Below are positions 1 to 6,980 of a DNA stretch of 19,943 nt, piece by piece. This DNA is from an uncultured Clostridia bacterium. Its GTDB lineage: Bacteria > Bacillota > Clostridia > Christensenellales > Aristaeellaceae. A program made the position numbers and the translations under genes. The stretch covers positions 1-19,943 of the forward strand of contig CAMJXZ010000017.1 of assembly GCA_946409855.1 (NCBI GenBank). Direction: 5' to 3'. The notes below the pieces were generated by a model. That model had not been told where the DNA came from, ran no database searches, and saw only the letters and a program-made list of their open reading frames with translations. Each line of letters opens with the position of its first letter. The stretch's first letter is position 1.

Positions 1-945
1 TTCCTGCTGGGCCGGCTTTCGCTGGAAGCCTGCCTGGCCGTCTGCGAAAAGGCGGGGGTGAAGCCCGCGGACATTGATCTGGTGGGCAGCCACGGGCAGA
101 CGCTGTACCACATCCCCCAGGAGGAGGACTATCTGGGCTGGCCCGTCAGCGGCACCCTGCAGCTGGGAGAGGCGTCGGTGATCTCCGAGGGGCTCGGCTG
201 CCCGGCGGTCAGCGATTTCCGGGTGCGGGACATGGCGGCGGGCGGTCAGGGCGCCCCGCTGGTTCCATACGCGGAGTACCTGATTTACCGGAAGAAGGAC
301 CGGAACAGGGGGCTTCAGAATATCGGCGGGATCGGGAACATCACGGTGCTGCCCGCGGACTGCGCGCTGGAGGACGTATTTGCCTTTGATACCGGCCCCG
401 GCAACATGGTGATGGACCAGCTGACGGAAATCTTCACGAAGGGACGCCTGCATTATGACCGGGGCGGAGAGCTGGCCCGCAAAGGGGCTGTCAGCGCTTC
501 CCTGCTTGCCCGGATGATGGAGGACCCGTATCTGACGCTCCGGCCGCCGAAGACGACCGGGCGGGAGATGTACGGGAAGGAATATGTGGAAAAGCTGCTG
601 TCCCTTGGGACAGAGCTGGGCCTATCCGGGGAAGACATGATCGCCACGGCGGCCCGCTTTACCGCGGAATGCATCCGGGTCGCCATCGAAGACCACTGCC
701 GCGTCCGGCCGGAGGAGCTGATCGTGGGCGGCGGCGGGAGCAGCAACCCGTACCTGATGGAGCAGATCCGCGGCTGCCTGTCCGTCCCGGTCCTGACCAA
801 CGAAGACCTGGGCCTTTCCAGCGACGCAAAAGAGGCCGTGGCGTTCGCTGTGCTGGCCAGCGAGTGCATCCACGGCCATGTGAATAATGTGCCTTCCGTG
901 ACCGGCGCCCGGCATCCGGTGGTGATGGGGAAAATCAGCTGGTAG
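1..945 (+). CDS. anmK: Anhydro-N-acetylmuramic acid kinase, 5'-truncated by window edge
   Basis: AnmK opens the 1,6-anhydro ring of anhydro-MurNAc and phosphorylates it to MurNAc-6-phosphate in the cytoplasm, returning wall sugar to metabolism. The frame is open from base 1, so the visible 314 residues lack roughly the first 60-70 of a family usually about 370-390 long. The GTG at 58 is internal, because the preceding codons read as family-like sequence. Family signatures are seen in order: SHGQT, a GEASVISEGLG-like block, SDFRVRDMAAGGQGAPLVP (sugar and phosphate binding), NIGGIGN, FDTGPGN, a TTGREMYG loop, and near the end IVGGGGSSNPYL and NNVPSVTGARHP. The 3' end overlaps the convergent serine hydrolase gene by 11 bp and no terminator is visible. 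NagZ nearby supports a salvage role. The identification is secure; the true start lies outside the window. Confidence 0.95.
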   Translation, partial: FLLGRLSLEACLAVCEKAGVKPADIDLVGSHGQTLYHIPQEEDYLGWPVSGTLQLGEASVISEGLGCPAVSDFRVRDMAAGGQGAPLVPYAEYLIYRKKDRNRGLQNIGGIGNITVLPADCALEDVFAFDTGPGNMVMDQLTEIFTKGRLHYDRGGELARKGAVSASLLARMMEDPYLTLRPPKTTGREMYGKEYVEKLLSLGTELGLSGEDMIATAARFTAECIRVAIEDHCRVRPEELIVGGGGSSNPYLMEQIRGCLSVPVLTNEDLGLSSDAKEAVAFAVLASECIHGHVNNVPSVTGARHPVVMGKISW

Positions 946-1984
946 CGCCCAGGGAGAACGCCGTTTCGTGCACCGCCCGGCGGAAGTCCCTGACGCTGAG
1001 GCCATTCGGTTCCGTGCGGTACAGCATGTTGGTAAAAACGACCGCCCCGATGTGGTATTCGGAAGAAAAATAGATGCTGGTGCCGGTAAACCCGGTGTGC
1101 CCGCAGCCGTGGGGATAAGCGCAGTCGATCTGCAGCCCCAGGCTGCGCCCGGGGGAAGCGGGCTGTTCCTTCTGCGCCTCCCGGAACAGGCGGGAAGATG
1201 TGTTCATGTACAGCCGGCACAGGCGTTCATAGGCTTCCGCCGATGCGAAAATCCCCGCGTGGCCGGCGGCGTCGCCGAAATAATAATGGCTGTTGCCGTC
1301 CTCCACCGTGCCGATCACCGGCGTACCCAGGGGCCGGAAGCCGTCAAAGGAGATGCCGCGTTCCCGGCACATGTCCATTTCGATCCGGTTGCCGTAGTCG
1401 GAAGGGATGATGTCTTCTTCCGGGGACGGATGATAGAGAATTTTGCCAAGGCCGTACGGCTCGACCAGGTGATGCCGGAGACAGTCCGGAAGGGACATCC
1501 CGTGCACCCGTTCCAGAAGCTTCCCCAGGAGCATGAAATTCAGGTCCGAATAGACAACGCCTTCCGTCGGCGCGGTGTGCTGCAGGGCATACCGGAGCAC
1601 GGCAAAAAATTCTTCCCCCCGGCGCGAATAGAACGGATACCACGCGGCGACGCCGGAGGTATGGGTCAAAAGCCGGAAAAGCGTGACGCCGGCGAGCCGC
1701 TCCCTCAGGTAATCATCCGCCGCGATCTCGGGGAAACAGGAAGCAAGCGTGTCCGACAGGGACAGCCTGCCCGCGTCGGCCAGCAGCAGGATCTGCGTGG
1801 CGGTGGCGATCTTGGTCAGGGAGGCCACGTCGAAGAGGCTTTCCGGACGCGCGTCCCCCGCGCAGCAGACGGCCAGCGTTTCCCGGTGGTCGAATACCCG
1901 GACGCAGGCGGAAGGGAAATAGCCGGCCGCGCGGTACCGGTCTGTCACGTCCTGAATATGCCATTGAAGCAGCTTTTTATCCAT
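935..1984 (-). CDS. Serine hydrolase, class C beta-lactamase / AmiE-like fold
   Basis: This 349-residue protein belongs to the beta-lactamase (peptidase S12) superfamily. The nucleophile motif SLTK is seen at S55-K58, a YSD triad (YxN equivalent) at Y145-D147, and HTG (KTG equivalent) at H296-G298, giving the class C order and spacing. There is no signal peptide: the N-terminus is hydrophilic (MDKKLLQWHIQD). The ATG at 1984 has an AAAGG-type SD about 10 bases upstream. It lies 27 bp after nagZ on the same strand and probably shares its transcript. In Bacillus subtilis the nagZ neighbour amiE encodes a member of this superfamily that removes peptides from MurNAc, so a MurNAc-L-alanine amidase or peptidase role in wall recycling is an attractive inference. 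A generic esterase or DD-peptidase cannot be excluded. AmiE is exported, whereas this protein looks cytoplasmic. Confidence 0.87.
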   Translation of the reverse strand: MDKKLLQWHIQDVTDRYRAAGYFPSACVRVFDHRETLAVCCAGDARPESLFDVASLTKIATATQILLLADAGRLSLSDTLASCFPEIAADDYLRERLAGVTLFRLLTHTSGVAAWYPFYSRRGEEFFAVLRYALQHTAPTEGVVYSDLNFMLLGKLLERVHGMSLPDCLRHHLVEPYGLGKILYHPSPEEDIIPSDYGNRIEMDMCRERGISFDGFRPLGTPVIGTVEDGNSHYYFGDAAGHAGIFASAEAYERLCRLYMNTSSRLFREAQKEQPASPGRSLGLQIDCAYPHGCGHTGFTGTSIYFSSEYHIGAVVFTNMLYRTEPNGLSVRDFRRAVHETAFSLGATS

Positions 1985-2011
1985 GTGCCATGAACCTTTC
2001 CGCCCGGCCTA

Positions 2012-3169
2012 TCAGATGAGGCCGAGCTTTTTTTTGAGCCGAAGCACGCGGGCGACGCTTTCGTCGATCCTTTCCTCCGTCAGGACGCCCTCTTCCACGG
2101 CTTTGAGCACCGCGTCAAACGCTTCCCGGTAGCGGTAGGGCAATAGGAGAGCGTCCGCTCCGGCCTTCAGGCACAGGATGCAGGCCTGCGCCGAGTTATA
2201 TTCTTTTGTGATGGCGCCCATAGACAGCGCGTCCGTGACGATCAGCCCGTCGTACCCGAGCTCCCCGCGGAGCTTTTCCGTAAGGATCACGGGGGAGACG
2301 GTGGCCGGCTCCTTGGTGCCGGTCACGTTCGGGGCGGCGATGTGCGCGGTCATGATCAGTTCGGTCCCGGCTTCGATCCCGGCGATGAAGGGGATCATTT
2401 CGCACTGGAGCAGTTCATCCCAGGTCTTCATGGTTTCGGCGTAGCCGGTGTGGGTGTCGGTGCTGGTATCCCCGTGCCCCGGAAAATGCTTGACGCAGCC
2501 GGCGACGCCCGCGATGTGCAGGCCGGCCAGATAGGCTTTGACCATTTCGGCTGCCTGCGCCGGCACGGTGCCGAAGGAGCGGCTGCCGATGACCGTGTTG
2601 CGCGGGTTGGTATTGACGTCGGCCACCGGCGCGAAATCGATGTCCAGCCCGTATTCCCGCAGGTAGCGGCCGATCCCGGCGCCGGCGTCATAGGCGTTCT
2701 GCGGGTTCCCGGTCCGGCCGATTTCTTCCATGGTCGGGAATTTGGGGACGCTGAACGCCTTGTGGTTGGCGATCCGGGCGATCCGGCCGCCTTCTTCGTC
2801 GATGCACAGCAGCGGGGGGACGCTGTTCAGCCCGTGCAGGTCCCGGGTCAGGTGGAACAGCTGGTCTTCGTCGACAATGTTCTTGGCAAAGAGGCAGAAC
2901 CCGCCGCAGGGATACTGGCTGTAAAAGGCCTGCATGTCTTCCGTTACTTCCACTGTGCCCAGGATACCGTTGTCTTCCAGCTCGGCGGCGGAAAAGCGCC
3001 CTTCCAGCGCGTCCGGCCGGACAAAGAAGAGCTGGCCGATTTTTTCTCTCAGCGTCATCTGACTGATCTCCTTCTGAATGTCCTCTTCTCCCAGCGCCGG
3101 CCATACCGAAAAAAGCATGACGCAGACGGCCGACAGAAGGCAGCATGCCGTTTTGATGTGATGGTTCAT
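2012..3169 (-). CDS. nagZ: Secreted beta-N-acetylhexosaminidase, GH3 NagZ-like
   Basis: GH3 enzyme expected to remove GlcNAc from GlcNAc-MurNAc (or anhydroMurNAc) muropeptides. The chosen ATG at 3169 gives 385 residues starting with a Sec signal peptide (MNHHIKTACCLLSAVCVMLF, likely cleaved near PALG-EE) and has a GGAAG SD at good spacing. The frame stays open to 3298, but that extension crosses the predicted promoter and is low-complexity. Seen motifs: IDEEGGR near 124-128, KHFPGHG at K227 followed by the DTH dyad (D238, H240) typical of NagZ enzymes that use a His/Asp general acid, and TDALSMGA with the nucleophile at D313. It is first in a leftward operon with the serine hydrolase. Export fits Gram-positive NagZ proteins, which act outside the membrane. 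A broader beta-hexosaminidase specificity is possible. Confidence 0.9.
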   Translation of the reverse strand: MNHHIKTACCLLSAVCVMLFSVWPALGEEDIQKEISQMTLREKIGQLFFVRPDALEGRFSAAELEDNGILGTVEVTEDMQAFYSQYPCGGFCLFAKNIVDEDQLFHLTRDLHGLNSVPPLLCIDEEGGRIARIANHKAFSVPKFPTMEEIGRTGNPQNAYDAGAGIGRYLREYGLDIDFAPVADVNTNPRNTVIGSRSFGTVPAQAAEMVKAYLAGLHIAGVAGCVKHFPGHGDTSTDTHTGYAETMKTWDELLQCEMIPFIAGIEAGTELIMTAHIAAPNVTGTKEPATVSPVILTEKLRGELGYDGLIVTDALSMGAITKEYNSAQACILCLKAGADALLLPYRYREAFDAVLKAVEEGVLTEERIDESVARVLRLKKKLGLI

Positions 3170-3182
3170 ATTTGTTCTTCCT

Positions 3183-3199
3183 GCCGCTGCGGCAGCGGC
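3183..3199 (-). promoter_or_regulatory. Palindrome next to the nagZ SD
   Basis: A 17-base interrupted palindrome (arms of 8 around one central base, GCCGCTGC/GCAGCGGC) sits directly upstream of the GGAAG SD of nagZ. As RNA it could form a small hairpin beside the ribosome site. The structure is seen; a role in translation control is inference. Confidence 0.4.
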
Positions 3200-3209
3200 G
3201 TCCAGTGCA

Positions 3210-3238
3210 CGGACGGGCTCCGCGAAATGCCCTGTCCG
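3210..3238 (-). promoter_or_regulatory. Stem-loop at predicted 5' end of nagZ mRNA
   Basis: CGGAC and GGGC (3210-3218 on the plus strand) pair with GCCC and GTCCG (3229-3238), giving 9 base pairs with one bulged base and a 10-base loop. The predicted transcription start from the nagZ promoter is near 3236, so the stem-loop would sit at the very 5' end of the mRNA. Confidence 0.45.
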
Positions 3239-3242
3239 GTTG

Positions 3243-3271
3243 AATATAGCACGTTTTTTGACCGAATTCAA
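3243..3271 (-). promoter_or_regulatory. Sigma-A-like promoter of nagZ operon
   Basis: On the minus strand TTGAAT (-35; plus-strand 3266-3271) and TATATT (-10; 3243-3248) are separated by exactly 17 bases. The start would be near 3236, giving a leader of about 67 bases before the ATG at 3169. Confidence 0.65.
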
Positions 3272-3274
3272 TGC

Positions 3275-3303
3275 TTGAAAACCGGACACAAGTATCATAT
3301 AAT
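3275..3303 (+). promoter_or_regulatory. Strong sigma-A-like promoter of ABC exporter operon
   Basis: TTGAAA at 3275-3280 and a perfect TATAAT at 3298-3303 are separated by 17 bases. The start would be near 3310, about 53 bases before the first ABC gene. The -35 box lies only 3 bases from the -35 box of the divergent nagZ promoter. Confidence 0.8.
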
Positions 3304-3309
3304 AGGATA

Positions 3310-3330
3310 CTCAGGCTGTTTTTGCCTGAG
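3310..3330 (+). promoter_or_regulatory. Perfect 7-bp stem-loop at predicted mRNA 5' end of ABC operon
   Basis: CTCAGGC (3310-3316) and GCCTGAG (3324-3330) pair perfectly around a 7-base T-rich loop. The hairpin begins at the predicted +1. It has no U-tract after it, so it is not a normal terminator; a stabilising 5' cap-like hairpin is the simplest reading. Confidence 0.5.
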
Positions 3331-3362
3331 CCGGCCGGACTTTCGCGGATAATGGAGTGCAC

Positions 3363-5129
3363 ATGAAGCATCTTTGGAAATACTTGAAAAAATACCGCTG
3401 GATTATCATGGGCGGGATGGGGCTCAAGCTCTGCGGCACGCTGGTGGAGCTGCTGATCCCCTACGTCATGGAGCATCTGCTGGACCATGTGGTGCCCGGG
3501 AAGGAACTGGCGCCCGTGCTCATGTGGGGCGGGGTCATGATCCTGCTGGCTTGCTGCACCCGTTTTCTCAACGTGACGGCCAACCGCACCGCCGTCCGGG
3601 TGGCCAGGGACAATATCATTTCCATCCGGCGGGATCTGTTTCACGCGGCGCTGAACCTGTCCGGCGGGCAGATGGATGAGATCGGCCTGCCGTCGCTGAT
3701 TTCCCGTATGACGACGGACACTTATAACGTGCAGAACTTCATCCAGTCCGTGCAGACGCTGGGCATCCGGGCGCCGATCATGCTGGTCGGGGGCATCGCG
3801 ATCACCCTGACGATGGATGTGGGGCTGGCGATGATCCTGTGCGTCATGGCGCCGATCATGATCGCCCTGGTGGTGTTTGTGTCCGCCAAGGGGATCCCGC
3901 TGTACGACAAGGTGCAGCAGGGGATGGACGACATCGTGCGCATCATGCGGGAAAACATCACCGGGATCCGGGTGGTCAAGGCGCTTTCCAAGGAGCCGTA
4001 CGAAATGAGGCGGTTCGGAAGCGCCAATGAAACCACCACCCGGCGGGACATCCGGGCCAGCATCACCATGGCGCTGCCCGGCCCGCTGGTCACGCTTTTT
4101 CTGAACATCGGGCTTACGCTGGTGGTGCTGATCGGCGCGCGCCGGGTTCATGAAGGCGTTACCCAGCCCGGCGTGATCCTGGCGTTCCTGACGTATTTCA
4201 ACATGATCCTGATGGGCGTCATGGGGCTCAACCGGGTGTTCATGATGCTGTCCAAGGCGAACGCCTCCGCCGCCCGCATCGCGAAGGTGACGGGGCTTCC
4301 GGACGATCTGCCCGTTCTTCCAAAGGAGGAGGGCGCCAAAACGGACCGGGACGGCTATATCGTCTTTGACCATGTTTCCTTCAGCTACGCGGGGGACGGG
4401 GACGAAAAGAACGTCAGCGCCGCGGCCTTTGCCGGCGCGTCCCGCCAGCAATGCCTGAAGGACATTGATTTCAGCATCCGGAAAGGCGGTTCCTTGGGCA
4501 TCATCGGCGCTACCGGCAGCGGGAAGACGACCATCATCAACCTGCTGATGCGCTTTTACGACGCGGACCGGGGCCATGTGCTGGTGGACGGACGGGATGT
4601 CCGCACCTGGGACCGGGACGAGCTGCACCGCCGGTTCGGCGTGGTCTTCCAGAACGACGCGATTTTTGCCGATACCATCCGGGAGAACGTGGTTTTCGGC
4701 CGGGATGTGGATGAGCAGGCGCTGCGCGAAGCCCTGACGGACGCCATGGCGGCCGGCTTTGTGGACCGGTATGAGGACGGTGCAGAGCATGAGGCGGCCA
4801 TTCACGGCGGCAATTTCTCCGGCGGGCAGAAGCAGCGGCTGCTCATCGCCCGGGCGCTGGCCGCCAGGCCGGACATCCTGGTGCTGGACGACGCTTCCTC
4901 CGCCCTGGACTACCAGACGGACGCTTCTCTCCGCAAAGCCATCCGGGAGCATCACGGGGACACCACGCTGATCGTCATCGCCCAGCGGATTTCCTCCATC
5001 ATGAACCTGGATGAGATCATCGTGCTGGACGAAGGGGAAATGATCGGCAAGGGGACCCATGAGGAGCTACTGCAAAGCTGCCCGGTCTACCGGGAAATCC
5101 GGGAGACGCAGATGGGGGAGGTGAGCTGA
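3363..5129 (+). CDS. ABC exporter half-transporter with degenerate ATP site (TM287-like)
   Basis: A 588-residue half-transporter: a six-helix membrane domain (about 1-310) followed by an ATPase domain. Walker A is GATGSGKTT (382-390), the Q-loop VVFQND (Q430), the signature FSGGQ (485-489), and Walker B LVLDD, where D510 replaces the catalytic glutamate. The H-switch position is Q541 instead of histidine. This is the TM287/LmrC-like partner of heterodimeric exporters: it gives its intact signature to the good site and its defective Walker B/H-switch to the degenerate site. About 22 residues separate the A-loop FSY (340-342) from LKDIDF, longer than the usual spacing. The ATG at 3363 is preferred over GTG 3357 because the GGAG SD (3354-3357) overlaps the latter. 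The next gene starts on the base after its stop codon. The substrate is not readable; multidrug or lipid export is usual for the family. Confidence 0.93.
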   Translation: MKHLWKYLKKYRWIIMGGMGLKLCGTLVELLIPYVMEHLLDHVVPGKELAPVLMWGGVMILLACCTRFLNVTANRTAVRVARDNIISIRRDLFHAALNLSGGQMDEIGLPSLISRMTTDTYNVQNFIQSVQTLGIRAPIMLVGGIAITLTMDVGLAMILCVMAPIMIALVVFVSAKGIPLYDKVQQGMDDIVRIMRENITGIRVVKALSKEPYEMRRFGSANETTTRRDIRASITMALPGPLVTLFLNIGLTLVVLIGARRVHEGVTQPGVILAFLTYFNMILMGVMGLNRVFMMLSKANASAARIAKVTGLPDDLPVLPKEEGAKTDRDGYIVFDHVSFSYAGDGDEKNVSAAAFAGASRQQCLKDIDFSIRKGGSLGIIGATGSGKTTIINLLMRFYDADRGHVLVDGRDVRTWDRDELHRRFGVVFQNDAIFADTIRENVVFGRDVDEQALREALTDAMAAGFVDRYEDGAEHEAAIHGGNFSGGQKQRLLIARALAARPDILVLDDASSALDYQTDASLRKAIREHHGDTTLIVIAQRISSIMNLDEIIVLDEGEMIGKGTHEELLQSCPVYREIRETQMGEVS

Positions 5130-6899
5130 ATGGCCCGAAGGGATTCCGTGATGACCAAACCCAAGGATTCCAGAGGCGCTTTCCGCCGCCTGCTGGCCTA
5201 TATGGACACGTTCCGTCTGCCGATCCTGCTGGTGGCGGTCATGTGTGTTGTCAGCAATATCCTGGCGCTTTTGGGTCCCAGCCTCGCCGGCAGCGCCATC
5301 AACGAAGCGGCGGCTGGGCAGGGAAAGGTCAACTTTGACCGGGTCGTTTATTTCGCCGTGCGGATGCTGGCGGTATACGCGGCGTCTTCGCTGCTGACCA
5401 TCCTCATCCATATGGTGATGGTGAATATCTCCAAGCGGCTGGCGAACCGGATGCGGCAGGATATTTTCGACAAGCTGATGCGGCTGCCGGTGGGCTTTTT
5501 CGACCGCAATCTTTCCGGCGACATCATCAGCCGGGCTTCTTACGATGTGGACGTGATCAGCACCTGCATCGCGACGGACGTGACCTCCATCCTGACCAGC
5601 ACGGTGACGGTGGCCGGCGCGCTGGTGATGATGGTGACCATTTCCCCGCTTCTGTCGCTGGTGGCGCTGGTCACGGTGCCTGCGTCCATCGCCTATACCG
5701 CCCATATGCGCAAGCTGACCCAGCCGCGGTTTGCCAGGCGCTCCAAAGCCTACGGGGCGATGAACGGCTTTGTGGAAGAACAGCTTTCGGGCCAGAAGAC
5801 GATCCTGGCCTACGCGTACGAAGACCAGGTGGATGAAAAGTACGACGCCATCAACCAGACCGCCGCGCAGGCGTACTACGACGCGGGCTCGCTGGGCATG
5901 ACCATCGGCCCCACGATGGGCTTTATCAACAACATTTCCCTGAGCCTGATCGCCCTGCTGGGCTCCGTTCTGTACATGAACCAGATGATCGGCCTGGGCA
6001 GCATTTCTTCTTTTGTCCTGTACTCCAGGAAATTTTCCGGGCCCATCAACGAGATCGCCAACATCATCAACGAGCTGTTTTCCGCCCTGGCGGCCGCGGA
6101 GCGGGTCTTCCACCTGCTGGACCAGACGGAAGAAAAGCCCGACCGGGAGAATGCCCGGGCGCTTTCAGACGTTCGGGGCGACGTGGCGCTTTCCCATGTG
6201 TCCTTCGGCTATGATCCGGGGAAAACCGTCATTCACGATCTGTCCATGCGGGCGGACGCCGGGAAGCTGATCGCCATCGTCGGCCCGACCGGGGCCGGCA
6301 AAACGACCATCATCAACCTGCTGATGCGGTTTTACGACGTGGACAGCGGCGCGGTGACGGTGGACGGGCTGGATATCCGGGACCTCAGGAGAACCAGCCT
6401 GCGGTCCGCTTACGCGATGGTGCTGCAGGATACCTGGGTATTCCACGGGACGATCTTTGACAACATCGCCTACGGCAAGGAAAACGCTACCATGGAAGAG
6501 GTGGTGGCCGCCGCCAGAGCGGCCCACATCCATCCCTTTATCATGCGGCTGCCGGAAGGGTATCAGACCGTGATCAGCGAGGACGGCGGCAATATCTCCA
6601 AAGGGCAGAAGCAGCTTTTGACCATCGCCCGGGCGATGCTGTACAATTCGCCCATGCTGATCCTGGACGAGGCGACCTCCAACGTGGACACATCCACCGA
6701 ACGGGAGATCCAGCACGCCATGCGCAGACTGATGAAGGGCAAAACCTGCTTTGTGATCGCGCACCGCCTGTCCACCATACAAAACGCGGACCGGATCCTG
6801 GTGGTCAACCAGGGGGACGTGGTGGAGCAGGGGACGCACGAAGAGCTGATGCGGGCCAGGGGATTCTATTACGGCCTGTACCGGGCGCAGTTTGAATAA
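5130..6899 (+). CDS. ABC exporter half-transporter with canonical Walker B/H (TM288-like)
   Basis: The 589-residue partner of the preceding gene, with a six-helix membrane domain (about 30-320) and an ATPase domain. Walker A is GPTGAGKTT (385-393), the Q-loop VLQDTW, Walker B LILDEATS with catalytic E514, and the H-switch H545. Its signature is ISKGQ (489-493) in place of LSGGQ. Together with FSGGQ of the upstream protein, this makes one full catalytic site and one degenerate site, as in TM287/288, LmrCD and BmrCD. The ATG follows the upstream TGA with no gap, and a GGGGGAGGTGA SD lies inside the upstream gene end, so translation is probably coupled and subunits made 1:1. A later in-frame Met (codon 8) lacks such an SD. 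The exported substrate is unknown. Confidence 0.94.
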   Translation: MARRDSVMTKPKDSRGAFRRLLAYMDTFRLPILLVAVMCVVSNILALLGPSLAGSAINEAAAGQGKVNFDRVVYFAVRMLAVYAASSLLTILIHMVMVNISKRLANRMRQDIFDKLMRLPVGFFDRNLSGDIISRASYDVDVISTCIATDVTSILTSTVTVAGALVMMVTISPLLSLVALVTVPASIAYTAHMRKLTQPRFARRSKAYGAMNGFVEEQLSGQKTILAYAYEDQVDEKYDAINQTAAQAYYDAGSLGMTIGPTMGFINNISLSLIALLGSVLYMNQMIGLGSISSFVLYSRKFSGPINEIANIINELFSALAAAERVFHLLDQTEEKPDRENARALSDVRGDVALSHVSFGYDPGKTVIHDLSMRADAGKLIAIVGPTGAGKTTIINLLMRFYDVDSGAVTVDGLDIRDLRRTSLRSAYAMVLQDTWVFHGTIFDNIAYGKENATMEEVVAAARAAHIHPFIMRLPEGYQTVISEDGGNISKGQKQLLTIARAMLYNSPMLILDEATSNVDTSTEREIQHAMRRLMKGKTCFVIAHRLSTIQNADRILVVNQGDVVEQGTHEELMRARGFYYGLYRAQFE

Positions 6900-6917
6900 C
6901 GGGGGAGAAAGGCCCCG
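6900..6917 (+). promoter_or_regulatory. Small hairpin between ABC operon and FUSC gene
   Basis: CGGGG (6900-6904) pairs with CCCCG (6913-6917) around an 8-base loop containing AAAGG. It starts right after the TAA of the second ABC gene and ends at the ATG of a short overlapping reading frame. There is no U-tract, so termination is unlikely; it may tune translation of what follows. Confidence 0.3.
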
Positions 6918-6980
6918 ATGATTTGTTTGATCCGATATGACACAAAACGAAAAAAAGAAAAAACAACGGACCTGGATTGA
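6918..6980 (+). CDS. Possible 20-codon leader ORF overlapping FUSC start
   Basis: ATG at 6918 is preceded by AAAGG with 5-base spacing, whereas the FUSC ATG at 6937 has no clear SD. The frame encodes a basic peptide starting MICLIRYDTKRKKEK and stops at 6978-6980, 41 bases inside the FUSC gene and in another frame. It could act as a coupling leader, or be chance. No homology can be claimed. Confidence 0.22.
   Translation: MICLIRYDTKRKKEKTTDLD

Noticed and set aside
3169..3298. Longer NagZ start at 3298
   Set aside because: It would place a low-complexity stretch before the signal peptide and include the predicted promoter; ATG 3169 has an SD and begins the signal peptide.
2688..5060. A 790-codon open frame antisense to nagZ and the first ABC gene
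   Set aside because: Composition is His/Gln/Arg/Asp-rich with no domain, and it mirrors third-base GC bias of the real genes. The sense proteins are fully recognised.
4527..6335. Near-identical stretches in the two ABC genes (around 4528-4560 and 6304-6336)
   Set aside because: They encode the Walker A helix IINLLMRFYD in both; conserved function and shared codon bias explain the match, so I do not call a recent duplication or gene conversion.
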